Assembly (NCBI GenBank): GCA_003254925.1
Contig: QANZ01014285.1
Span: 1 to 64,000, forward strand
Origin: Chamaecrista fasciculata
Lineage: Eukaryota > Streptophyta > Magnoliopsida > Fabales > Fabaceae
Direction: 5' to 3'
DNA length: 64,000 nt
How positions within the stretch are numbered: position 1 is the first letter of the stretch; each line of letters begins with the position of its first letter. The notes under the pieces are model-generated. The model saw nothing but the letters and a program-made list of their open reading frames with translations. It made no database searches and was not told the origin of the DNA. This document shows positions 16,988 to 30,100 of the stretch, piece after piece. The position numbers and the translations under genes were made by a program.

Positions 16988-19900
16988 TCAGGTAAGTAAT
17001 GATATGTTTGGACGACCAGGTTGAGGTGCAGGAGGTTTGATCAATGATCTTAAAGAATCCATGATACTATGAAAGGAAGGACGCTTCCAGGGCTCACTGC
17101 AGTAAACCATGTCTAACCATAAGATTCATGATAGTTTTTTTTTTTTTTGGCCAGAGATCCATGATAGTATATTAAAGAAGAATATACAGTATTTTGGACG
17201 TTACTAAACTTACTTGGCCCAGCAAGCCTCAATTATTGCAGCTACTTGGGGATTCAAGTCATGTGGAATTTCAAGCCTTTTACATTTAAAGCCAACAGCT
17301 GCCACAACCTACAAAACACCATGCATTAATGAAGAAAACAGAAGGATACACATGCAAAACAACTGAAAGTTAAGTGCTAGATCTCATAAAAAAGGAACAA
17401 ACACCAGAATGCTAATAATATCTTATATAAGATACTCATCATTATCAGTCTGTTTGATATATGTTTCAACCAAGACGTGTTCTTGTAACCAGATTCTGCT
17501 CATTACAGCTTGATGCAATAATGTTAAAATCCCTAGATCTATAAAATATTGCTATTTGTTACTATCATGTACCCCTTCCCCTCCAAACAAAAAAACAATA
17601 AAAGGAAACTGAAGCACTATTGACAGAATAGAAAAATATGGCATAAACATTCTGTATTTTCAAGTATCAAAATGTATTCAACAAACCTGTGCAGGATTCA
17701 AATTACCCCATGGCTGTTGCAATGTTGCAAGTTCCCACAGGATTACACCAAAACTGTAAACATCTGATTTCTCATTTGATGGCTCATCGCGAAGAACTTC
17801 AGGTGCCATCCACTCAGGCTAAGGAAGAGAGAAGATGAACGTGTAACGCTTTTAGAATTATTTCTCGTAGATATTACAGCAAATGATATGTAGTAAGCAT
17901 AAACTTACAGTTCCAGCTGCTGACTTGGATGAGAGAAATGTATTAGCCTTAAGACGCGAAAGACCAAAATCACAAACCTGAAGGTTCAAGAAAATGTTAA
18001 TTAGCACTTTATTAGAAAACACAATATCCTACCCCACCTACAAAAAAACCAAGCTAATAAGCCTTTTACACATGAAGTTCACATTAATTAGTTTAAATCA
18101 AATCATTACTGAAAAAGACGAGGAAAAAAAAACAGTTACCATTTGAAGATTAATCAATCAAAATGACAATGTGCTTGTTCAGATTCACTTCACTGATGAG
18201 ACAGCCAGAGTCTTTAACTTGTAATAAACTAAGTGGAACAAATAAATGGTGCCATTAAAAACATAGACTGCCTTCGAACTTTTACAGTAGCCAAGACCAG
18301 AAATAATTGAAATCTGGTCTGGTGACTCAAAACAGAGTTTTATTGGTAAGAAGGAAAATTTGAGAGTGCTGGAATTGGAAAGCCAATGGCGACCAACATT
18401 TAAGATGAAACATAAACATTATGAATATAATTTAGTCCTCATCACTACCTTCACTGTATATTTCTTGTCCACAAGAAGATTTGGAGACTTCAGATCTCTA
18501 TGAACAATGGGAGGATTGCGCTTGTGAAGATAATTCATCCCCTTTGCCTGCAAATGAAAATGACAAAGATTTAACCAGAGATGAAGAAGATGATGATACA
18601 GCTACAGTCAATAATAAAACAAACCAGAAACAATAATGTTGATTTTTCATATGCATACCACATCATAAGCCATACTCAGCCTCCGCCTCTCATCCAACAT
18701 CTCATTGGCACCAGGTTTATGCAACAGCCTGTATAAGCTACCCCTGCATTTAATTCAACCAACACCTCTTAGGTTTTAAAGGGTATATGTCTAATAGCCA
18801 TTTTGAAAACAAGAGGGGCTGGCAAAGGATGTGGTGTAAGACCTTGACAAATATTCTGTGACAATTGACAAGTTTGGAGGCTGGGTAACTGCACCCATAA
18901 ATAAAACAATGTTTGGATGCCGCAAGCGCTTCATTATTGCAACCTAGCAAAGGAAGTGAAAAATACAGCTCAAATCAACAGCAAGTAATACCTACAGTGC
19001 AACCGGTGTTTTATCTGCAGAAAGCAAGTTAAGGGCTCAGGAGCATACCTCCCTCAGAAACTCCTTGAATCTTTCAGCATGAAAATCTTGTTCCATTAAA
19101 ATTTTCACAGCAACATCCTAGAGTGCACAATGTTTTGGAGGTTGTAAGAAATACAAACTGAAAATATATGCAAGAAGGAAGCACCAATAGAAGAGAGTAT
19201 GACCAGGCAGGAAATAAGTTATGACATAATATACTAGTTAGGCTTTGAACTTCAATGAAACAATCTAGAAGGGGTATCAGAATCCTCGGGGGGGGAAAAA
19301 GAATGGATTCAAATCAAAACAGAAATGAAGTTCAGATAAATTGGAAAAAGAAAGGTTAAAAGACCTAAAGGATAAAAGCCTTGTCCTCTATGAACAGAGC
19401 ATATTCAAGATAATAACATGACATTTCACAGCAAAAAGGCTTCATTTATCTCCTGCATATCAAATGTCAACACAAAATAGTTTCAAGGAAAAATTATTTT
19501 CTTGGAAAATGATATACTTTCTATTAAACTTCTTGCTTTTTGATGCACTACTAGATATAAAGCCTATAATTCAAGATCAAGTTACTGGAATTGGCAAGTG
19601 GGATGCCAACCGGGTGCTAACATAAACTATATAGGTTGCAGATTGCTTTCTGCTGACGATGGGCAACAACAAATAAATGCGATCAGTGATGGGTTGATAG
19701 CATTTATGCAGAAGCAGTAGATAACGATTTAGAGTACATCGATTGGTTTTACAAGGCAAATCTCGTTTTCATATATAATCCACAGTCAAGGTAATATCTG
19801 CCTCTCACACAGTAACCATTAGTGGACTAAAAATAAAAGCCAAAGAAACCTACCAAAACATTGGGATCTATATGAAGAGGAATCATGATATAATCTATTG

Positions 19901-22900
19901 CCACATTGATTACATATATGTCTACAATTGCATGCAAAGAAGTATCTTTTTTGACCTAATGTTGAGTCTTAATAAGGAGAATGTAGCATATCTTTAAATA
20001 TCATCACGCTTACAAAACCAACCAAAATATATCCACAACTCTGAGCGTATATTAAACCACTCAACAACACAAGAGATCCTACATTTAAGCACTTTCAACT
20101 ATTGTACACTTTTAAAAAAAAAAAAAAATCAATTACATGTGATAATACTAAGCACACATGCCATTTACTATTTAGAGACACAAGGACCAAGATTCCAAAA
20201 AATTAATCAGAACAAAGAAACAGCAGAAAAAGCCATACATAAAAATCAATTCTATATGTAAATAATGCAAAAAAATTAATTGCTTACCGAGCCATTCCAT
20301 TCAGCACGATGTACTGTTCCAAAAGAACCTGAAAATGCAGCAAAACATTATGAATTAAAGATTACTGGTACTGATTACACAAACCCGGCCACCACCAGGA
20401 CGAGAATATTTTGTTGCAATTTCATTACATAACTTTTTTTTTTGGCCTGACATTACATAACTATTAATGCAAGGGTTAGAAAACATGAAATTGATAAATG
20501 AGGAACTCAACCTGATCCAATTCTCTCTTTTAAAACTAGATCATCCCAAGGTATGTCCAGGTCCTCCATATCAAGGCCGAGCTCTCTACTGGCTTGGATA
20601 GACATTAGTTGAGTTTCAGAAAACCTCCTACCCTCAATAGCATCTGCATTTGGATTTGTCGATGGTGAAGGAGTAGGCAGTGGATCTCTGCCCATATCTG
20701 TTGGGTCTATAATGTTGTGAGGAGGATTGCCTGATTTAAATGTTTCAGAACCTTGATCTTGAGTTCTTAACCGGGGAACTTGTGGATACAAAGAACGGCG
20801 AGAACTTCTATTGCTGTCATTTGAATTTGACTTAGGGTTATTTCTGTCCCTGCACTTCACATCAAATGATTCTGGAATGGAGAATCCAGAATTCCCATCA
20901 GCAACAGCTCCTAACATAAAATCTAGAGCATTGAATTTGCACCCACTTTAAAGACAATATTAATCAGTGAGTCATAATTGCATGCCAGTTCACAGAAACA
21001 CATGCAAACTATAACTAATCTCTAATATCCTACAAATAGAATAAGAATATCACCTGCAGAATCATTGTCAAAGACAAGCTCGAGAGACAGACAATCCGAA
21101 AAATACTGTTTGGCTAGTGACCTGAAATCAATGGTAGGTTCAGCTGGCTTAAGTCGCGGAAAGCGCAAGGGTGAAGAAAATGAGATGGAAGATGGACCAT
21201 TGAGCAAGGAATCAGGCTCGCATAAGCAACCTGGCTTCCCAATTATATCAACCAGATATTCCCTGAAATTATATGATGTCAGAATTAAGTGTCAGAATTA
21301 TTACTACAATTAAGTTACATTCAGAATGTCAATTCAGGAATATTTCAGCAAATGACCAGTGACTTACTGTCCTTCCATAATTTTGTACTTCCATGGTCAA
21401 AGTCCATGGAATCCAATTCTCTAAATTGAACTACTACTGGTACAAATTAATAAACACATGCTTGTTGAATAAAATGTACCTGTCAAACCCAAATTGGACA
21501 AGACAAGAGGATGCGTCATCTCTTGTGCAATATTTACAGCCCTTGGCAATTCGACATGGTAGATCAATGGTGTCAGCTAGTACCTGAAGATGTCATACAA
21601 AAAGTAATGCCATCTCAAAACTGTCATAAATACAGTAGTAGATAAGCATAATTGCAGCCTTAAATCACCAATTGGAATAAGGACTTACTTTGAACAGTAT
21701 AGCACGATGCCTGCAGAGGCCAACAGATAGACTACCTATTGGAACAACAACAGATCCCAAGCAATCTTTAAGATCATTACTGCACTCTCGCCAGATGGAA
21801 ATAATGTCATCTTCCCCAACAGAAGCTGAACCCCTTGTTAAAGCAATAAAAACATAGTGAAGAGTGTCATGAGCCTCATGACCAGATACTAAGCTTAATT
21901 TATAGTTAAAGCAAACAATGCCGAGAAGACTCACCCCATCCGGTTGCAAACCAACTTGGCAAGATGGTCTACAACCTCTGTTGTGGAGCTGCAGTTACAA
22001 GAAATGTTATGTACTCTATTTTGCAGTTCTTTTAAGCTAGGGTCACTTCGCCGATCCACCAAAACTACTTCAAGCGATGAATCAGTGGAGGGATCTACAG
22101 ACTTCAATGATTCAATCGATGGAACTCGGCCATTTTCCTGTAGATCAGTGCACACAGTCCACACATAGGGATCCATCCCATGAATTTGGTAGAAGCCATC
22201 AGGAATCTTGTCAAAGTAAGATAGGCAGCCATTCACCTGGTGCACATCATTATCATATTGTATATCTAGTCAAAAAGTGAAACAAAGCCAACAAGACGAA
22301 TCTATCTTCAATTCCTACCCAACCTTATTGCAAAACTTAGCTTCTTGTTACATTCAACAACCCACCAACTAGATTTTAAGTTTCTCTCTCAAGAGAAATG
22401 ATGACCATAGCAGACTATAAAGACTCTTACTCCATTAGACATAATTACAACCTTCTAGTGGTAAAGATTCCCCAGAAAATGTGAAGCAGATTCTCCTCAC
22501 CCTAATAACAACTTGATACAGAATTAGCAGTTTCAAGATTTTTGTGACTCCATAAGAAAAGATGTTACTATGGAAAAAGTAGTTTTCTACTACCAAGGAA
22601 ACCAAACTTCAATTTGAATGAGGCATTTGATCAATAAGATCATAGAATAAGGGTAAAGAACAAATTAGTAGGATACTCTACCCACACTGCCCCAATTCAG
22701 TGCATATGTAAGTTAAAAGTAAAATGTTGGTTCTTATAAAGGTCGTTGTCTTGCTGTTAGAACCATGACAAAGTACACTAATTGATTTGTTTTCGGAAGG
22801 GGGGAGCTTGATGTCCCAATCAACATTTGAAATTGAAGTCAAACTCCATTCATCACAATTAATGTATACACAAGAAGATAGGATTTTAAACTAAGGCAAC

Positions 22901-23865
22901 CTCCACTTGTTCAAGTGGAACTATAGACCCTCTCGTCACTCATTGCCACATTTTATGAAAAGATATTAATCATAGAACCACCGCAGCTTCAGATGACAAG
23001 GTTATATTGCATTTTAGTTGGCTTGTAAATTAGTTATTGATAAATACTCACAAACCTGTTATGACAATGATAGGCATGGTTTATCGATGATCATTGCATT
23101 CACATGCTTCCATTTGTCCTTTAGTTATTTATTAAGACTCGATTCATAATACAACATTATATGCTAAACGGAACGCGCAATCTCTTCCTCACCTGAATTT
23201 CCAATTATCATACAAGTAGCTTAAGCCACAACACGAGAAAATTGGCAAAATCAACATACCCAGAATCTATGCGACACTGCCTCTGCCGAACTTGACGATG
23301 ATGACCTAAAAGCGGATTCATCTGGCACTGGATCCAGAAAATTGGGATCATCAGCACATGTTGCTTCAGATGCTAGCCGAAGTGCCAAAGCCTGCTGCAA
23401 TTGATAACTTTCCTCCGTCTGCTGCGCCCAGCTCTTACCTGATGACGACCCACCCGTTCGCACCGTAGTCTCCGTCAACTTGTTCCGTAAGTCGCCTCCG
23501 ACACCAGAGCCGCCACCAACCTTGAATCCATCATCATGCATGTAGGCAAAGGCATCGATCTCATTTGCAGCTGTGGTGGAGAGTGTTGGAGCATAATACT
23601 CCCCTGACAGCGAGCTTTCACCAAAACTACTACCACTAGACTGCCTCTGCAAGCCGATCGATGAGTACAAATTCCCGATCCGACTTCCCTGCTGAGCGAG
23701 CCTTTGATCAGCAACTAAGTCCCAATCATAAGCTCTGTCAACCCTGGCTTTATTGTTCTTGCCCTCGCCAGACGAATTTGAAGCAGTTGGTCCAGCAGCA
23801 GCGTACTGGTCATCAGGAATTTGGCTGAGAAGTGTGTAGTTGGATCTTCTACCAGGCATTTCCAT
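16988..23865 (-). CDS. CTR1: CTR1 Raf-like protein kinase (ethylene signalling)
   Basis: Fifteen exons: 23865-23260, 22236-21935, 21833-21689, 21583-21480, 21262-21054, 20910-20512, 20328-20288, 19117-19049, 18943-18843, 18743-18659, 18547-18449, 17977-17909, 17818-17687, 17308-17214 and 17096-16988. All join in frame and give 854 residues. The N-terminal half is the EDR1/CTR1 regulatory region. The kinase domain runs about 581-845 and is complete: glycine loop [14 protein letters not shown] lysine 607, HRDLKSPN with Asp705, DFG 723-725, PEWMAPE 744-750. Known role: at the ER with ethylene receptors it phosphorylates EIN2 and so represses the pathway when ethylene is absent. The start ATG lies in the context [15 protein letters not shown]. 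An upstream in-frame stretch opens only with TTG. Two introns carry oligo-T micro-insertions (17123-17168, 20423-20462). Confidence 0.96.
17123..17168 (-). mobile_element. LINE-tail micro-insertion in CTR1 intron 14
   Basis: GATTCATGATAGT (17123-17135) and GATCCATGATAGT (17156-17168) flank 20 bases: 13 T then GGCCAGA. On the minus strand the insert is a CTGGCC-like tag followed by poly-A, bounded by a 13 bp duplication with one mismatch. Confidence 0.7.
20423..20462 (-). mobile_element. LINE-tail micro-insertion in CTR1 intron 6
   Basis: CATTACATAACT is perfectly repeated at 20423-20434 and 20451-20462. Between the copies are only 16 bases, an oligo-T ending in GGCCTGA. Minus strand: TCAGGCC then poly-A. 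This matches the 3' end of the longer insertion at 32916-33338, so it is best read as an almost fully 5'-truncated copy. Confidence 0.8.
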
Positions 23866-25120
23866 GGATACTGTTTGTATCAAAAAACCCTAAAACTCGC
23901 CATTTGCCTAGTGGTGGTGTCTGTCCATAGGAGATAGGACCAGGTGACTGTGGATCCTTCTTTCTTTGCCCTCTCCCTATAAGCTAGAAGAATTGGATTG
24001 TCGGAGAGAGGAGAAAAAAAAACACCGAAAGCGGCGAAGCTTTTTATTCGGTGGCGTAATCGTAATATTCCTTTTAATTATTATTAGCAGTTTGGTAAGT
24101 TTTCAATGCTGTGGCTAAACCGGCATTTGGTTCACACGCTGGCTCACACGGTCCCGCATTTCTCCACCGGCCTTTATCCCATTCAGACCCACCTGCCTTC
24201 AAAAATAAATATCTCAATCAGGATATCAATATTATTTTGCCAAACCCATTTCTAATTTCTAATTTAATCTAATCTAATCTTTCTAAGCACAAATAAATTC
24301 CTTTTATTTTTCTTTAATTTCATTCCAATCAAACTATAGCTAATTGCTATCTATGCTTTTTCATCACCTCTCTTCCATTTCATTGAGGTTACTTAAAGCA
24401 TTGAATCAATCCTGGTTTTCGACGAAGGTCGTTTTTCGGCAGCGGAAACACATGATTTGAAATACTGTCTATATAGAGATAGAAGCCATGTTGTAAAAGT
24501 AGAGGACTAAAGAAAGGGCTTTAATTTAGAGCGATCTAAATCAGCTAATATTCTTCACTCACGGGTTTGCGGCCGCTTAATCCAATTGGTCAAAAAGTCC
24601 TTTAGCCTTGAGGTGTGTGAGACGCCAAACTCAAGCCAAGCCCGTAATGGCCTCAATGGATATGTGATATGTCACCCTCAGACGCCATTTCGGGTTTCGC
24701 TGTTTGCTGCTATAATAGTGGCATCACTTGCATCATATGGCGCGTCTCGTATAAGTTATACATGTATCTGGTGTGTGGGTATACATAAAGAAACAATTTA
24801 TATAGACTAGTACTATATATATATATATATATATAGCTAACAACCACGAAACACTTGTGTGCTTTAAAAATTATGTTCACGGGTGTTTCCTTTTGCAGAG
24901 AGTAGAGAATACAGCGTGGTGTTGGAGCATGCATCATAATTGAAGACATGCCTTTGGGAACAAATTTATGACAGCATAAAAAGCTAGAATAGGGAACACA
25001 CGTCAATTTACTTTTTTCCATTTGAAACTCAATATTTTAACACGTTTATATATATTGTTTTTTTGCCAATAACACGTTTATATTAAATTATTTGCTAATT
25101 TGAAGAAAAATGATAGTACA
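23866..25120. other. CTR1 promoter and intergenic region
   Basis: CTR1 5' leader and promoter at the left, then AT-rich sequence with a TA tract (24816-24834). A micro-insertion lies at 25038-25083. No coding feature is recognised. Confidence 0.6.
25038..25083 (-). mobile_element. LINE-tail micro-insertion
   Basis: TAACACGTTTATAT at 25038-25051 is repeated perfectly at 25070-25083, around an 18 bp insert with a T7 run followed by GCCAA. It has the same architecture as 20423-20462 with a slightly different tag. Confidence 0.65.
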
Positions 25121-25121
25121 T

Positions 25122-25304
25122 GATATACACCCCTCGGGATCACCCCTCGGAAGCCGATGGCGTGGACTCCCCCTCGGACCTTTCGGAGGGACTAGTGATA
25201 TACACCCTTCGGAGTCACCCCTCGGAAGCCGATGGCGTGGCCCCCCCCCCTCCCGGACCTTTCGGCGGGACTAGTGATATACACTCCTCGGAATGGCTCC
25301 TCGG
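25122..25304 (+). repeat. 75-79 bp tandem repeat, 2.4 copies
   Basis: Copies at 25122-25196 and 25197-25275 and a partial copy at 25276-25304 each start GATATACAC. The full copies end GGGACTAGT and share CCCCTCGGAAGCCGATGGCG. A C10 run lengthens the second copy. It lies in the U3-like part of the gypsy-type LTR, where enhancer repeats are common. Confidence 0.85.
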
Positions 25305-25375
25305 AGTTAATATCAAGAACATAAGGGATACCCGGCGGAGAGGCAACCCAGGCAGGTTCCCCCTCCCACACTCAA

Positions 25376-25407
25376 GCATTTAATGCCAAGATATTGGCAT
25401 TAAATGC
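25376..25407. repeat. perfect hairpin, 14 bp stem
   Basis: GCATTTAATGCCAA is followed by the loop GATA and then TTGGCATTAAATGC, a perfect 14 bp inverted repeat within the LTR-like block. It could be a protein binding site or a DNA cruciform. No function can be assigned. Confidence 0.9.
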
Positions 25408-25859
25408 AAGGATCCTTGAAAGCACGTGACAGGACAAGAAGGACACGCAAAAGGACCAAAACGCCCCCTGCGCGCAGACTAACCCATGAAAAGCTCTCTT
25501 GGCTATCACTGACAACCAGGAGAGAAGGTTGGAAATCCCACCGTACCCTGGCAGTGATAGCTGTCACGTCAAAAGCAGAAACCTACACCAACCCCCTTTT
25601 CCTCACACATCCCGAGTACACCCCTAACGTCTCAGAGAGAGACCTCGTACGAACATGAGACAAAAGGGAAGGAGGATAAAAGGAAAAGGGGAACCTTTCT
25701 AAGGTAAGGACTCTCTCTCTCTAAAAATATTCAAACCCCCCAGCATTCTCTCTCTAACTTAAGCATCGGAGAAGAATCGCAGGGAACCCCCTGTGCATTC
25801 TCGTTTGCAGGCTCCGACGACTCCTACTTGCCGGAAACTGCCCCTCAACTGTGAACTCA

Positions 25860-26421
25860 AGGTTAGATTTATCCTAATCCAGCTTTGTAGTTTTCAGTAC
25901 ATAAATAATATTTGCAAGTATAGAAGCTAAGCATGCATGTACTCATCAAGCTAACTTTTAGTTATTGAAATATGAAGAAAAAGATAAAGTTGAAGAATAT
26001 ATTTTTATGATTTAAATTCAATTTGCAGTATTTGTGAAACTAATAGTAGGTTGTTTTCTTTAACTCAGTAGTTTGCCGATAAATATATATAAAAAAATGT
26101 GGCAAAATAACTAACTATTAAAGAATAATTATTTACAATAGCAATATATTATATATGAAATCTAGTTAAAATATCTCAAAAGTCAGTGAAGTCCCGTCTC
26201 TGTAACTAGGACTATAAAATAAGAATTCAGTGTTAGTACTATTAAAAAGTAACAAAACAACTAACACAAGAAGTTTAACTATAGTGCACAAAGTTTTCAA
26301 TTTTCATTGTCAAAAAAGTATGAAAAGATATAAAGCATTCCCATACTGACCAAGGTAGCAAAGCAATATAAATGAATGAATTACTGAAAATGTAATAATC
26401 TACATTGATATAGTTAATTGA
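25860..26421. other. AT-rich spacer
   Basis: No gene or recognisable element was seen between the gypsy-type LTR and the foldback element. Confidence 0.6.
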
Positions 26422-26610
26422 ATAAATTACACAAAAGGTTATGTAGTTTGGAGTATTTCGTAATCAGATCCATGTGGTTTGAAAAAGTTACAATTTAAGA
26501 GGTGAGGTTTGCTTTGCTAGCAGAAAAATACACTCCCTCCAAAATTTAATGGATATTTGGGCTAAAATACCATTTCAAGACCATAATATCAATTTTCTAT
26601 ATATGTATTT

Positions 26611-27089
26611 TGTAAGGGGATATGGGGTAAATATTGAACTCTCCTAAGGAGTTTATACTATTTCAGCAGTTCCCAGAAAAGATTGGTGAGGTCACAAACG
26701 ATCCTTCTTACAAGACCAATCTCCTTGAGCAGAACCACTAGTATAGTATTCCTCTCTACCCAAAAGTTTATAACAATATAACCCAAGTATATCCCACCCA
26801 AACCTATTGAATATTATCTACCAACTAAGAAAAGAAATACCGCAAATAAATAACAAATAAGTAAATAAGAAATAGGAAAGAACACACCAGATTGATTTCG
26901 GAGTTCAGCCAATTATGCCTACGTCTCCGGGCAGCACCGCCAATATTATATAAGAGAAGAAAGAATACAAATTTTGGGATGATTACAAATGGGGGAGGGG
27001 GGTTCTATTTATAACCCATGAGCCCCCTTTCATTTTGAAATCCCACCGATGTGGGACTTCAAAATTAGGCCAAAAGGCCTTTTCACACA
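26611..27089 (-). repeat. copia 3' LTR (479 bp)
   Basis: This is the downstream LTR in element orientation. By eye it is identical to 31294-31772 over its whole length. It contains a C-rich/G-rich patch (GGGGGAGGGGGG on plus). Confidence 0.95.
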
Positions 27090-27182
27090 AATCTCCACCT
27101 TGGACTAATTTTGAAGTCCTTCTAAATTTCGTCTTCTCAACAAATTATAATGCTGCCTTCAAATGCGCCTCGTGGCGCCAAA

Positions 27183-30100
27183 TCAAATGTGCAGGATATT
27201 CACCAAGTCTAAACAATGTTTAAACTTGGCTGACGTCACCACCTTAGTCATCATATCTGCAGGATTCTCCGTAGTACTTATCTTCATGAGAAGTATCTCG
27301 CCTTCTTCAAGAATTTCTCGTACGAAATGATAGCGAACATCAATGTGCTTCGTTCTTGCATGAAAGACTTGATTCTTAGCTAAGTGAATAGCACTCTGAC
27401 TGTCACAATGCACTTTGATGTGCATTTGACCAACTCCCAAATCTCCCAGCAATCCTTGAAGCCAAATAGCCTCCTTAACAGCTTCTGTAACTGCCATATA
27501 CTCTGCCTCTGTCGTAGACAAAGCCACTGTTGACTGTAAGGTAGACTTCCAACTAACTGGCGCCTTTGCTAGCGTGAACAAGTAGCCAGTTGTAGATCGT
27601 CGCTTATCCGAATCTCCCGCATAGTCTGAGTCACAGTATCCAATCAGACTTTGACTAAGTGGATTTTCCTGCTCGAACACTAAACCAACATCTACAGTAT
27701 TATGAATATACCGTAGAATCCATTTTACAGCTTGCCAATGACCTCTGCCAGGGTCATGCATGTACCTGCTTACCACTCCAACTGCTTGAGAGATATCAGG
27801 TCTCGTACACACCATTGCATACATCAAGCTACCCACTGCATTAGCATATGGAACTTTGACCATATACTCACGCTCTTCATTATTCTTCGGAGATAACTGG
27901 TTGCTAAGTTTCAAATGAGGGGCAAGTGGTGTGCTTACAGGTTTGGAATCTTCACCTATTCCAAAACATTGTAGCACTTTTCTCAAATATTGCTTTTGAG
28001 TCAAACAAAGCTTGCCTCTCTGTCTATCCCTGCTTATCTCCATGCCGAGAATCTTCTTGGCTTCTCCCAAGTCCTTCATCTCAAACTCTTGATTCAACTG
28101 AGCCTTCAACTTTTCTATCTCTGATTGGCTCTTCGATGCTATAAGCATATCATCAACATACAAGAGTAGGTAGATGTAGGTTCCATCTTGTAGCTTTCGC
28201 AGATATACACAATGATCATACTTACTTCTGGTGAACTTTTGGCCCACCATGAACTTATCAAATCGCCTATACCACTGTCTGGGTGACTGTTTCAGTCCAT
28301 ACAGCGATTTGTTCAGCTTGCAAACCCAATCTTCTTTACCAGCAACTCCAAATCCATCTGGTTGAGACATATAGATTTCCTCCTTCAAGTCTCCATGTAA
28401 AAAAGCGGTCTTCACATCAAGTTGAGCTAGCTCCAAATTCAACTGTGCTACCAAGGCTAACAAAATTCTAATGGAGGAATGCTTCACAACTGGAGAGAAC
28501 ACCTCATTATAGTCGATTCCCTCTTTCTGAGCGTAGCCTTTGGCTACCAACCTTGCCTTGTAGCGAACGTTTCCTTTTTCAGGAAACCCTTCCTTCTTTG
28601 CGAAAACCCATTTGCATCCAATTGCCTTCTTGCCTTTCGGTAGTTGTACCAGCTCCCAAGTTTTGTTCTTATGAAGAGATTTCATCTCTTCTTCCATAGC
28701 ACCCTTCCACCTCTTACTTTCAGAGCTTTGAACTGCTTCTTGAAATGTGGATGGTACAAAATCAACCACCGGAAGTGCATAAGCCACCATATCTTCAAAA
28801 CGAGCTGGTCTATGAATTTGACGTTTTGGCTTACTAATTGCAATTGGCTCCTGTTGCTGTGAAGAATCTGGGATTGACTCTTCTTCATCATCTGACTCAT
28901 CCTGTTCTGCTGGAGAGTCATCTCTGATGTTTGAAATCGGACTTATCATCATCTGCCGCTCAAACTCCACCTGCTTCGGTGTACACTCCACCTGTTGCGG
29001 AATACCCCGAGTTTCATCTTGAGTTACCTTATCCAACATGGAAGACTCATCAAAGGTAACATCTCTGCTTACTATGGTCTTCTTTGCTTCCAAACACCAT
29101 AGACGGTATCCCTTGACTCCAGAGCTAAATCCCATGAAGAGTGCCTTTTTAGCTCTTGGATCTAACTTTGATTCTTTCACATGATAATATGCAGTTGAAC
29201 CAAATATGTGCAAAGAATCATAGTCAGTTGCAGGTTTTCCAGACCACGCCTCTAACGGTGTTTTACCACCTATTGCAGATGATGGCAAACGGTTAACGAG
29301 ATGTTGCGCATACGAAATAGCCTCAGCCCAAAATTCTCTGCCCAACCCAGCATTGGACAACATACAACGAACTTTCTCCACCAAAGTCCTGTTCATGCGC
29401 TCTGCCACCCCGTTCTGTTGTGGTGTGTGTCTAACTGTGAAATGCCGTACAATACCATACTTCTGGCAAACCTCCTGGAACTGATCATTCTTAAATTCTC
29501 CTCCATTATCTGTTCGGAGAACTTTAAGCTTCCTTCCAGTCTGGTTCTCAACCTCAGCTTTCCATTTTAGAAAGACACTGAGAACCTCATCCTTGGCCTT
29601 CATAGTATACACCCAAACTCTTCTGGAAAAATCATCAATGAAAGTGACAAAATAACGTCGGCCTCCAAGAGATGGAGTCTTAGAAGGCCCCCACACATCT
29701 GAATGCACATAATCCAAAATACCTTCAGTATTGTGGATGGCAGTGCCAAACTTCACTCTCTTCTGCTTTCCCAGAACACAATGCTCACAAAGTTTTAATT
29801 TGCAAGCCTTCACACCTTTGAGCAATCCTTGCTTAGCCAGCAACTGCAAGGATTTTTCACCAGCATGTCCCAAACGCATATGCCATAGCTTTGTTGCCTC
29901 TTCGTCTTTTCTGCTACTAGACACTGCTGTAGCTGCTACTGCTGCCCCAACTACTGTACTACCTTGATAGTAATACAGATTATTCTTACGGATGCCTTTC
30001 AACATCACCAATGCTCCGGAAGTTGCTCTGAGCATCCCATCTCGCATAGTCACAACTAGGCCATTTGATTCTAAGGCCCCAAGGGAGATGAGATTCTTCT

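Larger units (their letters stand above)
25121..25859 (+). mobile_element. Ty3/gypsy-type LTR (solo or fragment)
   Basis: A 740 bp GC-rich block, sharply different from its AT-rich flanks. The left part has two and a half copies of a 75-79 bp tandem repeat, then a perfect hairpin (25376-25407). A TATA-like GGATAAAAGG follows near 25676. The right part (CATCGGAGAAGAATCGC, GGGAACCCCC, TCGTTTGCAGG) resembles the R/U5 region of many plant gypsy LTRs. No primer binding site or coding domain follows, so it is a solo LTR or fragment. The exact ends and target duplication could not be fixed. Confidence 0.6.
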
